In this document: positions 1 through 11,246 of the stretch, in pieces
Layout of the letters: each line of letters starts with the position of its first letter
How positions within the stretch are numbered: the first letter of the stretch is position 1
From: Bryum argenteum
Lineage: Eukaryota > Streptophyta > Bryopsida > Bryales > Bryaceae
Length of the DNA: 64,000 bases
Reading direction: 5' to 3'
Assembly (NCBI GenBank): GCA_037043015.1
Contig: CM073322.1
Span: 11,109,601-11,173,600 of the forward strand
Notes under the pieces: model-generated
What the model saw: only the letters and a program-made list of their open reading frames with translations
Database searches by the model: none
Told to the model about the DNA's origin: nothing
Made by a program: the position numbers and the translations under genes

Positions 1-331
1 CGTACTTCTTCATTCACCTGCTAACCATAAAACGTCAGAAACTCCGATCCCCAATATGCAAGTGCACCCTGACCATCAAAAGATTGAAAAATTGCTTACA
101 TTCTAAAAACTTCATTCTATCGCTAGATATCTATTAATGTCAAATGAGCCCACAAGTAGCATGAGCCTTTTAAAAAACAAAATTGTGCACTAAAAGAAAC
201 TGGGATCCTTTGCGTAGCTCAAAATTACTGGTTCTAAGGCTCAGGTAGCCGCAAGGATATTATGTTCTCTTCAATCCGATACAGAAAATCAGTAAGAGGA
301 TTGTGTCGGCAGGGACAGAAGGGTGAGTTAC
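1..331. other. Probable UGGT intron 2, no exon recognised
   Basis: Lies immediately 3' (on the minus strand) of UGGT exon 2. The minus strand has frequent stops and no stretch resembling the next UGGT block, so it is read as intron. Short open frames here are shadows. Confidence 0.5.
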
Positions 332-1063
332 CTTCTCGTGGCGAGCAAGGCTTTCGGTTGCAAGCTGTTGGTACACAACAAGCTTGGGTGATGCAGACCG
401 CAAAGAAAGCGATAAGCGAAAGAGAGGGGAAAGAGGTGCTCCAAGAAGGGCGCTCCCTTTCTCCTCAATATGATGCACGCACTCTTTGTCTGTATTGAGC
501 TTGGCACTTTCACCACTCTCAAGCCATTGCTCTAAGAACCGCCAATACAGATCGTTCCTCTCCTTTGCTAGCAGCTCACTGCAGGCATATCAACACAACC
601 CACCGTTTGATCGAACTGAAAATTCTCAAAACCTCCATGCTCTACATACACTTCCATTAGCAATTTGAGTAGAAGACTCTAGCTCGAAGTCTAAACAATT
701 GATGAATCCTAAGCACATGCTTCCAAGATCACGCCAAAAGAAATTTCATCAGTATCTTCAGATGACCCTATCAAATCGAAAATTGAGCAACATTCGCTTG
801 CGATTCAATATTTTTGTTACAAGTTTCGATTGGAGTGAGCTTGTGATTGCAGTCACAGTCAACGAAATTGGTTGTCGGTAAAGAGAAGCGTGAGAATCAG
901 TCGGTGGAGGTATCACTAACCCGGCCTCGAGGAGAAGCGAGGTGCCCTCCCACTTGGCTCGCACGGAAACATTCACACTCTTGCCGACGCTCACAGCGCG
1001 CACATTGCTGGTCCACAGCAGAACCAGCACAACAACAGAGCAATACCGCAACAGGGAGCCCAT
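332..1063 (-). CDS. UGGT: UDP-glucose:glycoprotein glucosyltransferase, 5' end (two exons, partial)
   Basis: Endoplasmic reticulum folding sensor that re-glucosylates misfolded N-glycoproteins for calnexin/calreticulin. Only the N-terminus is here. Exon 1 is 921..1063: the first ATG (1063) opens a hydrophobic signal peptide (MGSLLRYCSVVVLVLLW) followed by a stretch reading VRAKWEGTSLLLEAG, which matches the conserved family start. The donor splits the Gly codon (GG|GTTAGT). Exon 2 is 332..578 and continues GELLAKERNDLYWRFLEQWL, then the family block LRSASPKLVVYQQLATESL, ending at AAG|GTAACT. The phase is consistent across the junction. The catalytic GT24 domain lies far downstream, beyond position 1 of the window. 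Identification rests on remembered similarity to plant UGGT N-termini. The gene is divergent from the isoamylase gene. Confidence 0.85.
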
Positions 1064-2289
1064 CGTGCTCCCTGCTACCCGGAATCGATCAAGCAACCGC
1101 TCCAAATGCTTGCTTTCCGCTTCTCACAACACCATCGGAGCACCAAACCCTAATAATCCCTGTTCCCTCTTCCAATCTTAAACCCTGCCCGAAACCTAAA
1201 CTCAATCACCAATCGTCACAGCAGCTGACTACGAAACGTCAATGACCAAGCTCGATCGTCGAGCTCCAAGACCCCCAAACACTGATTCCGTGATCGCCCC
1301 ACGGAGAAATTTAGATAGATGGCTCGACGGAACGGAAATGCCACGGAAATGCAAGTGACTGCGCTCATCAACTCAAAATTTCAGATCTCTCGTACCCATC
1401 ATCGCTCGATGATGCAATTGGAATAATCAACTAACCCTCTGATTTCCGAACCCCGAAACAGTAGCTTTTTGTTGGTTACGTGGCAGGAACTGAAGCTGAG
1501 ATGGCACGTGAGGTCAATGCAATAAAGCTTAGGGTTCGGAGGATCCGATCTTCAGAGTGGAATGTTGCTCGTGCGTCCCGTGATTGCGTGATCGATTGGC
1601 TCGGTACATTGAACTGATCGATGATTATTTTTTTCTTTCACATTGTAGGTCTATCTTGACATCCCCGTAGCACATACCTGCTCTTTTGCAATGTAAAAGT
1701 ATCTATTCGAATCAGTCTGATCTTTGCTTTCCTTTTCGCCGTATAGCAGAATTGCATAATTTCAATCTGAAAATGGAAACAGGGATCTAATGAGATTGTG
1801 GAAATTGGTAACTACTGATACCGGGCATATTCCTACGCAGGTTTCTGGCTACAATTGAACATCGTTTGGGCTACTACCGAACATCTGTGGGGCTACTATT
1901 GTACATCTTCTTGGCTACCATTGAACATGTTCCTGACTTGTGTGGGGGATGTTGGAATGTGAAATTATCGAAAGCCTGGCAAAAATGCTTCAATCTGAGA
2001 ATAATCCACCCTGGCTTATCGTATCACGAGTTTCGTCGCATTGTTGATGAAACCAAACACTTGAGCTGATGTAAGCGAGAATCTTGTTGTTTATGGGGTG
2101 GGGAATCATCAGTACGTCCAGTCGGCGGCACTCACGAGGGTTGTGTGGTGTATAATACTGTACATTACGAGGTTTAAGTTATGGACCAAGTCTTGATGAC
2201 ACCGGAGTGCGCGGAGAGAGCGTGTTCAGATTTCGGTGAAGTGAGAGCATCATAGTATCTATGCTTAACTGAATCCGTGCCAAATAGCC
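1064..2289. promoter_or_regulatory. Divergent intergenic region between UGGT and isoamylase genes
   Basis: 1.2 kb between two divergent start codons, so it must hold both promoters and 5' UTRs. The UGGT-proximal half is C-rich. The isoamylase-proximal half contains a 22-bp tandem repeat and a TATA-like string near 2148 (GTATAATAC). Small open frames such as 1866..2069 have no family resemblance and run through the tandem repeat. No conserved gene is seen. Confidence 0.5.
1847..1934. repeat. 22-bp tandem repeat, 4 copies
   Basis: Copies begin at 1847, 1869, 1891 and 1913, each opening with GGCTAC followed by a variant of (A/T)(A/C)(T/C)(T/C)GAACATC. The spacing is exactly 22 bp with about 2-5 changes per copy. 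It lies in the presumed isoamylase upstream region. Confidence 0.85.
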
Positions 2290-4730
2290 ATGGCGACTTT
2301 GTTGAAACCCTGGCGCACTTCGCCATTCTTCTCTCTACCACCACTACACTCTGTGCCCTCTGCTACTCGTTGTGCTGTTGTCCAGTGTGCTGCTGCTGCT
2401 TCTCATCGAGGCCGGAGCTGGATCGTCCACAAGCGCATGGAGCCCGGAGTGCAGAGAGCGGCCAGTGTGGCCTCCGACGCCATCACGCAGACATCGGCCG
2501 CTTTCACTTGCGAGCCTGGTGCATCTCATCCTCTCGGTGCCTCGCTTGCTGAGAATGGAATCAACTTCGCTCTCTTCTCTCAACATGCCACTTCCGTGTC
2601 CCTGTGCCTGTAATTGACCCCTCTCCTCCTCCAATTGACCTATCCGCTCCTGCAATTGTTAGGTCATGGCAGTGCAGAGTGGCTGATTATGTTATTCATG
2701 ATATGTGTTGTAGCCATTGCTTTGTTTCGAACACTACATTGCAATGAAGAGTCCATTTTATTATGGTAGTGATGGCTTGGTCTTTGAGCAGGTATCTGGA
2801 CCCATCGAACACGGAGGTACCGACAGAGGTGATCGAGGTCAAGCATCGAACAGGCAACACATGGCATGTGCTGGTGGAGGGCCTCCCATTAAGCGGCGTC
2901 CTATATGGCTACCGAGTGGATGGGCCAAAGGGATGGGAGAATGGGCACCGATTCGACGGGGAGAAAGTTCTCCTCGACCCATATGCAAAATTGGTGGAAG
3001 GTCGGCGAGAATTCGGAGACTCAAATCAAAAGCTCGCCCCATTTTTCGGCACATACGATTTCTCTCGCGACAGCTTCGACTGGGGGGAGCATTACGCACC
3101 CCCTGGACTCCCCGAGAAAGATCTCGTCATCTATGAAATGAACGTGCGAGGCTTTACACGAGACGAATCTTCAGGAGTATCCCCAGGCTTGCGAGGGAGC
3201 TACCTGGGCCTGATCGAGAAGATCCCCCATCTAGTGGAACTCGGAGTGAACGCCGTCGAGCTTTTACCAGTGTTCGAATACGACGAGTTCGAGTTTCAGC
3301 GCCGGAAGAATCCACGAGATCACATGATCAACACATGGGGCTACTCGACACTCAACTTCTTCGCGCCCATGAGCCGGTACGCCAGCAATGGCGGTGGCGC
3401 TTCGGCAGCTTCCTTGGAGTTTAAGCAAATGGTGCGTGCTTTACACAACGCAGGCATTGAGGTCATCCTCGACGTAGTCTACAACCACACGAATGAAGCT
3501 GACGATGAGCATCCGTACCTCACCTCTTTCCGGGGGATCGACAACCTGGTCTACTACATGGTGGACTTGAATAGCTACGTGCAGCTATCGAACTACGGTG
3601 GCTGTGGCAACACTTTTAACTGCAATCACCCGGTGGTCATGGAGCTCATCTTGGAGAGCTTACGCCACTGGGTCACCGAGTATCACGTCGATGGCTTCCG
3701 ATTCGACCTGGCGAGCATCCTTTGTCGTGGAACCGATGGACAACCTCTCTCTTCCCCTCCTCTCATAAAAGCTATCACACATGATCCAATACTAAAAGAC
3801 CGTAAGCTGATCGCTGAGCCTTGGGACTGCGGAGGTCTTTACTTAGTCGGGCATTTTCCGAATTGGGATAAGTGGGCAGAATGGAACGGGAAGTATCGTG
3901 ATGATGTGCGCAGGTTCATTCGTGGCGATGCCGGTGTCAAAGGAGCTTTTGCAACTCGGTTATCAGGATCAGCTGACTTGTATCACAACCACAACAGAAA
4001 GCCATACCACAGCATCAATTTCGTGATAGCGCACGACGGTTTCACCCTCTACGATCTTGTGGCCTACAACATGAAGCACAATGCAGCAAATGGGGAGGGA
4101 GGACAGGATGGCTCTAACGACAACCTCAGCTGGAACTGTGGGGTGGAGGGGGAGACAGAGGATTACGGAGTAAAAGCCATTCGGATCCGACAGATGAAGA
4201 ACTTTCATCTTGCTCTCGTGGTGTCTCAAGGCACGCCCATGATGCTAATGGGAGATGAGTATGCACACACTCGTCTTGGGAATAATAACAGCTACGGACA
4301 CGACACGAAGATGAACTGGTTTCAATGGAAGGAGCTCGAGGATAAGCGAAATGCACAGTTTCGATTCTTTGCTAAGACGATCCAGTTTCGGAAAGAGCAT
4401 CCTCTGCTTGGACGAGAGTCGTTTTTGAATGAGAGCGATGTCACTTGGCATGAGCGAGATTGGGGAAACGACGATAGCCGGCTGCTTGCTTTTACTCTTC
4501 ATGAAGGTAGCTTGGGTGGAGGTGACTTGTATGTTGCGTTCAACTCGCACAATACTGGAGTGCAAGTGCATGTGCCATCTCCTCCACATGGGAAGGCATG
4601 GTTTCGACTTGTGGACACGAACTTGCCGTCGCCAGATGACTTTTGGGATGGGAAAGGCCAAGTGAGAATCGATCACTATTATGAACTGGCTCCATTTTCT
4701 TCCGTCGTTTTCCATGCCAAGACGGATTAG
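2290..4730 (+). CDS. ISA3: Isoamylase-type starch debranching enzyme (ISA3-like), chloroplast
   Basis: Hydrolyses alpha-1,6 branch points of starch or glycogen-like glucans; ISA3 types act in transitory starch breakdown in plastids. Two exons: 2290..2609 and 2792..4730, giving 752 residues, close to plant ISA3 (about 760). The junction CT|GTAATT ... AG|GTATCTG restores the reading LCLYLDP. The first 50 or so residues ([15 protein letters not shown], Ser/Arg-rich) look like a transit peptide. A CBM48-like N-terminal domain follows (roughly residues 65-165), then a GH13 barrel with all four conserved regions: DVVYNHT (about 334), DGFRFDLAS with the nucleophile Asp (about 406), AEPWD with the acid/base Glu (about 447), and HDG (about 521). 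It is intact. Having a single intron is unusual, because flowering-plant ISA3 genes have many. Confidence 0.93.
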
Positions 4731-5644
4731 GTGAAATCGCCAACGACTTCTCCTTTTGTAACAATACTCTGATGGGAAGATACGAGATGTTGCTTCTACT
4801 GACTCACCTTCAAATTCAGCCTCATTTTTCCTGATGGCCATTGTTGCTTGATTGAAAGTGCTAGCGCAGTGAGGTATGAGGGACGATGGTTTCTTTTAAC
4901 ATTTCAGTCTAAATCACGATATAGTGAGTAGGTGATTTAGTCAATGCGGAGTATCTTCCTTCTGACGATTGTGCTATTCACTTATGAGCACTTCCTCGTT
5001 TTGCATGTGTTCACTAGGCTGTTTCGAGAAAGACGATATTTTAGAAGCTGTTGTAAAAAATCCATGAATTTGATACTTTTCAAGTACAACATCATCAAAA
5101 TGGCTACAGGCAATATATTTATCTTCATGCTACATTGTTGAGTAGAGCAACCTCACACTTCAGTTGCAAGGAGAATCACCAAGGAGCTTGAGTCTATTGA
5201 GAGGTGCTTCGACTTCGTTTCTAACGTTTGTACGTAATCGCTTTTAGACCAATGACGGCGATCGATTTCATCAAAATCAAGATGCGAAGTCCTTGTTCTT
5301 TCTTTCGTATAACGTTTAAGGCACGATTCGTTCACACAGCGCACAATATACGAACTTTGAAGATACATGGCATTGATACAGCTCGTTTAGATACAACCCA
5401 GAGGCACTCTATCCCAGATCTTTCAGAAACCTTCGATTGATAACGATGAAAATCAAGTGGGAAAGTTTTAGATTACTTAACTAGCATTTGCACCAAACAA
5501 CCTCCTCAGTGAGGATAAACTATCTCATCACTGATTGGTTTGACAGAGATACTATATAACCTCACAAGGAGGTTGTTTTCAAAAATGACATGGCTGACCT
5601 AAGTCGCAGGATTTAATCACAATCTATACTATGGAGACAGTGTT
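4731..5644. other. Intergenic region, convergent 3' ends
   Basis: Lies between the 3' ends of the isoamylase (plus) and cytochrome b561 (minus) genes and holds both 3' UTRs. The only structure seen is a short inverted repeat at 5495..5579. Open frames up to 71 codons show no family resemblance. Confidence 0.5.
5495..5579. repeat. Short imperfect inverted repeat (hairpin)
   Basis: The left arm AAACAACCTCCTCAGTGAGG (5495-5514) pairs with the right arm CCTCACAAGGAGGTTGTTT (5560-5578). There is one small internal interruption and a loop of about 45 nt. It could be a 3'-UTR/terminator structure of the minus-strand gene or a MITE relic. Confidence 0.6.
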
Positions 5645-7772
5645 TTACACAGATCCACCGAACTGGAAAGCAGGCGGATCCTGATTTGGTTGTTGCCGTC
5701 TTGCGGGTTGCTGACGCCTCCACTTGAGCCAAAAGCAAACCTCCAAAACGATGAAAACTATAAACACGACGGAAGCGATGGCGATGTACCCAACTTTGAA
5801 GTGATCTTCAGCTTTGGCTATAGTGAGACCCAGGAAGATGTTGACGACGGCCAAGCAGAGTGCGAATCGACCCACTCCTGCGTGGTACCAGTTCCAGTAC
5901 TTGCGCACCTTCGCATCCTTCTTTGGTCGCAACACCACCGCCAAAACCTGCAAACAGAAAGAAACCTCAATACCACACAAAACTAGAACTAATGGCTTCA
6001 TAAGGCATACCAAATATTGCTATCTTGGCATTCTGGTGGTTAGGCTTCCAAAATGGTAACCGTGATGTCACTATGGACCAGCCATTGTTTCTTGGTAATA
6101 TCACTATCCTTGTAACATCACCCTCTACTTTTATTGGATTCTAACCTTCCTAACTGGAAGTGCCATTTCTTTATGCGGGAATGAGGTTGGATTTACCTGT
6201 AGAGTTGCCAGGATGAGAAGGAAAAACCCGAGTCCTCGATGAGCTCCAAGATGTTCCGGTTGTAAAGTCTTCGCAAGCTCAACACCAGTGATCACTCCAA
6301 CAACTATGCAGGCAAAGCCAAGTATCTGAAAAATTGCATGGATGTAGAACCAAGCTGGATCAAAGGCACGGGCGTAGCGAGCAATCAAAGCTCCAATAGG
6401 AAGAAGCACTCCCCAGCCTACTATCTGTAGCAACCCGTGAGTTTTCCCCTTCTTCTCGAGCGTGGATGCAACAGACTCTCCAGCAACAACACCTGCACAA
6501 CGTCCTCATATTGTCCGAAGTGAGATTCAAACTAACTAAGAAAATGACTATTGGTGATCATCTTGACTAAGAACATGATGCCATTAGTTCACCAATGTGG
6601 AACAGTCCCACTATTCACTTCGATGACTAACAATGATTCGCTTCGAAAGATATGACTACATCCATAGTTAGAAACACCTAATTTTTCCAGTGGGAGATAG
6701 CAATGTAGGGATTGTGCACCTGAGACGAATGTTGCACTGTAGTAAGATCTGTCGTCATGATAATCCGGGGATCCGTCCCGGCGCAAGCTGCCATAAGCCA
6801 TGAGAAAGTAATTGGCTTTCGCAGTAGATTTAAGCGAGTCCACTTGAAACGACATGTACACAGTCCTCGTTGCTTGATCGTAGTGTCCATCTGGGCGAGA
6901 GCCCTGGTAAAACACGATCCCCGTGCCGCCCTTTATCACTCCCGCTTGCGTCCTGTCGGTGAGATTGTACTGGTTGATAATGGGTGCACCCGAGGAGCTT
7001 AATGATGCTATCAATGCTGACGAGCCTACCATCTGCCCGTCGGCGGAGAACGCTAGCCCTGACCACTTGTTTGCTATTAATGGCATGGATACCACCATTG
7101 TGTACACTTGGGTCGCATTATCTTTCAATGCCTGCACGACGAAAAGCAAATTCAGCTTACAATTGTGATGAGAGGCTACTTCCTAGGCCCTCTGAAGAAT
7201 CTCTAGCTTCCTTGGAACGGATAAGATGAGATACACATACCGACAAACAGGACCACGTTACCCAGATTGTTTCAAACACGAAGTACATATCAAGCAGTGG
7301 GATCACTACTGGAGAAGTAGGGTAATTCCACCAACCTGAATAACTCTACCAAGATTTTCACCAAGCTCAATTACTCACTCCGCCAGAAATTCCATCAGGC
7401 ATCAAAATTCCCACCCAAGTTTCAGGTATTAAACAAGCTTGGTGAAAATATCCGTGGAGAGAGCTTGGTGGAAATTCCATACTTTTCCAGCAGGGGATGG
7501 TTGCAAATGGGAGATGTAGCCTCAACCTAAAAAGGTGTAGATTGAAAATTGCTAGCAGGTAGCAAGTGGTGGTAGATTTCAGTAAGTGGACTTACCCAGA
7601 TGACATACGGATTAGGCCTGGGGAAGCTATACTGCTTGCAGATGAGATTCTGGGTCTCGAACTTGGTCACTTTGTTGGTAAGGTCGCCAGGACACAATCC
7701 TTGCGCCACGGTTGAAATCACAAGAGACAACAAAAATCCAACCACAACAACACACACTCCATAGCTCCCCAT
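5645..7772 (-). CDS. Secreted DOMON domain-cytochrome b561 protein (CYBDOM/AIR12-related)
   Basis: Predicted ascorbate-dependent trans-membrane electron transfer at the plasma membrane. Four exons: 7596..7772, 6720..7131, 6197..6492 and 5645..5947, with phases consistent, giving 395 residues (usual for CYBDOMs). The ATG at 7772 opens a signal peptide (GVCVVVVGFLLSLVISTVAQG) that precedes the Cys-containing DOMON start (LCPGDLTNKVTKF). Exon 2 is the DOMON domain, with WSGLAFSADGQMVGSSALI. Exons 3 and 4 form the cytochrome b561 domain with the four haem-ligand histidines: KTHGLL, WFYIHAIFQ, GAHRGLG and WNWYHAGVGR. The C-terminus is a short cytosolic Arg/Gln/Pro-rich tail. Intron 1 (7132..7595) contains a MITE. 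The upstream in-frame GTG at 7805 is not needed as a start. Confidence 0.92.
7306..7493. mobile_element. MITE-like element in intron 1 of the cytochrome b561 gene
   Basis: Ends carry terminal inverted repeats of about 28 bp: ACTGGAGAAGTAGGGTAATT on the left and, reverse-complemented on the right, CTGGAAAAGTATGGAATTTC, both running into CCACCAA. The element is 188 bp and non-coding. A second member with the same ends lies at 47620..47726. Exact limits are uncertain by a few bases. Confidence 0.7.
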
Positions 7773-8365
7773 CGCTGATCGCACCCCGCAACTCCGAAAG
7801 ATCACAACCTTCTCTACATCCTTAACGCCGCATACGAGAGCAGAGATTTACAGATTCGGGAGGACCTAGTCCAGGTAGTCGGCAGAATGCCTACATTGCC
7901 CTGCGAGGCGAGCGAACCAGCTAGGGTGGTGGTGGTGACTGGTGAGCAAAAATGCCGAATCTTGTGAGAAAGGTCAACAGGAACGTGAGGATGAGTTGGA
8001 TAATAATAGTAATCTGACCAACTCCTGTGGACCTGGAACTGGAACTGGAGGACTCCTGAAGAATGTGCTTGGATCTGCAAGTGGCGGTATGTTCGCTCTG
8101 CGGTGAAGATATGGGCTTTCGTGAAGCAATCACCCATCGATTGCTTGCTTGCCACAGACAGAATCTGATTCATAAGAGCGGTACAGTAGCATAATGCGAA
8201 AGACGGGTTGGTGAGAGTTGATTGCACATGTACGTCAGATTCAAGGCTGGCGATCGAGCCGGCTGCAAATGGGGGAGCGACTTCTGCAGTGTTGCCATTT
8301 ATCATTGCTAAGCTTAGCCGGTGAAAAGTGGGTGTAGCACAACATTTTTATGCTGTAGGGTGTTC
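7773..8365. other. Upstream region of the cytochrome b561 gene
   Basis: The 5' UTR and promoter of the minus-strand gene should lie here. A 163-codon open frame (7814..8305, minus) has low-complexity Tyr/Thr stretches and no family resemblance. It is not accepted as a gene. Confidence 0.45.
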
Positions 8366-8880
8366 TTAGGATCCCTTTACACTATGGACCAAGAGATATG
8401 ATCATGAAGATTAGAATCATGGCCATGGCTGTGGCTGTTGCCAAGAGCCGTGATCATGATTAATCAAAAATGAGTTTTGAGAGTCTTGTTCACTCTTGTA
8501 TTGTAAAGTGGATTCGGACTGGGACAAGTTTAAGCTCAGTTCTCTAAAATAAATCCTCATCATTCTCTCTTTTACCCTCCCTATTTTCCACCTTTCTCCT
8601 TAAATAAGTGAACACTACCCAATCAATGATTTTAGAGCCTCATGGTCTACTTGATTGTAGTTGAGTCCGGCAATTTACTTCGACTCAACTATAATCAAGG
8701 AGACCATTAAAATATTATCCATTATAGAAAATTTAGCATACTTTGAGGACCTCAAAGCTAGTGGTCATCCTCTGTTTTTCAAGGTAGAGTAAAGCTAAAT
8801 GGGACCAAGAGCACTTTACTCTCCAAAGTTTTAGAAGGTCATGGTCAATCTTTATGGTCCATAGTGTAAAGTGACCCTTA
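8366..8880. mobile_element. Putative foldback/MITE element with terminal inverted repeats
   Basis: The left end has CTTTACACTATGGACCA (about 8375-8391) and the right end its exact complement TGGTCCATAGTGTAAAG (8855-8871). Looser similarity extends outward (TTAGGATCC against GGGTCAC). The element is about 515 bp, AT-rich and non-coding. A strong 26-bp hairpin sits near its middle. No clear target duplication was found, so the ends are approximate. Confidence 0.55.
8642..8707. repeat. 26-bp-arm hairpin
   Basis: The left arm 8642-8667 (ATGGTCTACTTGATTG...) pairs with the right arm 8682-8707, with 2-3 mismatches over 26 bp and a 14-nt loop. It lies inside the putative foldback element. Confidence 0.8.
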
Positions 8881-9988
8881 CTAGGGTCGTTTAGGTGTTG
8901 ATTCAACAAGGTTGGAGTACTTTTAACTCATAAAGGAAAACTTTGCCAGTGACCTCCGCACGGCCATATGTAAATCTGCAAACAAAGTTTTTTGTTCTAT
9001 TCTAGGAAATCTAAAGGTAGGATTTTGTTCAAAATTGTTTAATTAGTCTACCCACCAATTTCTATCAAATTTCACCGTACGGATCTTAAGATACATTGAG
9101 TCAAAGTTTATGATAAAATTTCACTTCATAACTACATCTACGAAAAGAATTTCACAATAATTAAGCTTAATAAAGGACAAGATCAAAATATAGAGGTAGA
9201 CGACATAAGCAAAGTTTTTCGGTTTGAACTAAATAAATACACAAACGATTCAAAATCGTAGAATAAACCTATCTTGCGGCCTTCCTTCTATCATCTCTTA
9301 CAAGCCTAATAGTGGTGCATTGGGTAGCAAGATCATTTTACAAGGACTTTAAAGAATATCACGAATAAAGGTATAAATCTAACATAAAAAAGTTACCTCC
9401 GTATCTAAGGAGCAAGAACATTCTTGTGATCTTTTTGTAGCAAATTGACCCGATTTGGGCCTCTCTCTCTTTTAAGAGTTAACATTTTTGTGAATGTTAC
9501 TGCTGAAAGATACACTGACGTTGTATTATAGTAAGTGCAATAAAACTTGTTTGGCTCCTAAACTGCCATAGTGATTAAGGAAAATTCATTGGGAGTTTTA
9601 GAGAATATAACAATTGGATTCTTTAAATAAATAATACTTAGATTGAGCCTTTTGGCAAGAAGTAGGAGAAGGTCATTTTTTGGTGATCTAGGATCATTTT
9701 ACACAGGGAGTCAAGCAGATCATGTGACCCAAGGAAGGCAAAAATTGCTTACATGTAATGGTCCATTCAAGATATTTAAAGAGATGGACCAATCACACAA
9801 GAGGAATTTATTCCTCCTTTGGTCCTATCATCAACATTACTCCCCATGGAAAGTGTCCTTTAAACAATTTGCATAAAGGATCTTTGAGATTAAGTAGAGT
9901 ACATTACGGTTCAATGGTTTCAATGATGATATTTTGATAAAATGTACTAAATGAGATAGTATGAATAACATGCATTAGGATTAGATAG
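8881..9988. other. AT-rich intergenic region with a diverged dispersed repeat
   Basis: No gene recognised. The segment at about 8960-9110 is a diverged relative of the repeat near 19000-19160 and 23440-23640; all three share a core like TCAAATTTCACCGTA followed by ATACATTGAGTCAA or a close variant. A 77-codon open frame at 9643..9876 has no resemblance to any family I know. Confidence 0.45.
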
Positions 9989-10302
9989 TGTTATGATACA
10001 ACCTAGGCGACCTAGGAACCTTCTACCCTTAGGAATTAACTCCTAGTAACTCCTAGTAATTACCTTGAAATTAACTCCCACGGATAGTAAACGGGTAGTT
10101 TAGTTGTAGTTATTGGATAATAAAGGTGTGGTCATCAAGTTATCACTAGAGATAACTACTCTCTCTTTTACATATATAAACTAGAGGAGAGCCTTGCTCT
10201 CCTCACTTCTTTTGCTTGCACCTCTCTCTCTCTCTTGGTCTTACCATGCTTGCTTATTTCTCTGCTTGCTTATTTCTTAAGCTTGTTTGCTTGCTTTCAA
10301 CA
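9989..10302. mobile_element. Solo LTR of a Ty1-copia-type retrotransposon
   Basis: 314 bp that begins TGTTATGATACAACC and ends GCTTTCAACA (5'-TG...CA-3'). It is flanked by the identical 5-bp target duplication GATAG at 9984-9988 and 10303-10307. A TATA-like string (CATATATAAACTAGAGG) and a CT-rich tract near 10200 look like a U3/R promoter in plus orientation. No internal region remains, as expected after LTR-LTR recombination. It is unrelated in sequence to the LTRs at 11247 and 16403. Confidence 0.85.
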
Positions 10303-11246
10303 GATAGTTCTAAAAAAGGTACATTTGAATGAGACAATATAGATAAAATGCACTAGTTTACAACGATTTGAAAGAAGGTTAACAAGGTTGGATAATCTTA
10401 CAAGATGTAATAGGATATGATAATATTAATAAAGACATGGGTTGAACAACCCGGTATTGTTTTGGGTTAGATAGCCCTTTGGATGAGAAGGCCCATACAA
10501 TAGTCATTGAAGTTGATACCTTGATTTTTTTTGAAGAGTTTTCATAACATGTTTCGTAACACAAGACATTCTTATAACCTCTAAAGTTCCTTAATATTCA
10601 AAAAGGGTTTCATGCAGTCTAAACAAACAGCTTGGTTTTAGTATTTTGGCCTATAATTTGGTGTATGTGGTAAACTCTGGAACGTCAAATTCTATTGTTG
10701 AACCTCTAGAATATTTTCAAAAAGTTAGGTTTTCTATTCATTTTTATCAATGTTCATAACTGGATTACCGTTGAAATTTTGACCACAACCTTTGATGGTA
10801 GATATTTTCAAGATATCATAGTTAAAAGTTTCAAAAAAGTGTAAAAAAAAAAAAAAAAATCTTGTACCTCGAAATTAATAAGGGAGGCTTAACATGAGAG
10901 AGGGAACAAATACCTCCTCCTACTTTAGTGCATGTCATTAGATTATGTGTATCTTTCTTTTCACATGGGTGGCAAGCAAATGACTATGAATTTTAGAAAT
11001 GAAGTTTGTTGGCATAGCTAAGTATTTCAAAAAATTAGGTGACGTTTTAAAGAGGAACTTGAATAATTACTTTGTTGTATAGTGCAAAGTACTTTTGGCG
11101 GCGAACACTAAGTACTTTTGGCTTACTAAGTATTTTTGTCAACAATGGACCTGAGTTCGAACCCTCACAAAGGCATTCCAGAGTTGGTGTCCACAATTGC
11201 AGAATTATATTTTCCCCTACTAATTGCCAAATTGACAAATGGCCTA
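10303..11246. other. AT-rich intergenic region
   Basis: No gene seen. It contains an A-run (about 10843-10858) and a duplicated AAGTACTTTTGGC phrase (11089-11125). Short open frames are not supported. Confidence 0.45.

Noticed and set aside
7814..8305. 163-codon open frame on the minus strand upstream of the cytochrome b561 gene
   Set aside because: Low-complexity Tyr/Thr/Ser composition, no recognisable domain, and it occupies the expected promoter/5' UTR of the neighbouring gene.
11148..11175. GAGTTCGAACCC string resembling a tRNA T-arm on the minus strand
   Set aside because: The 5-bp T-stem does not pair, and no acceptor stem, D-arm or anticodon arm can be placed around it.
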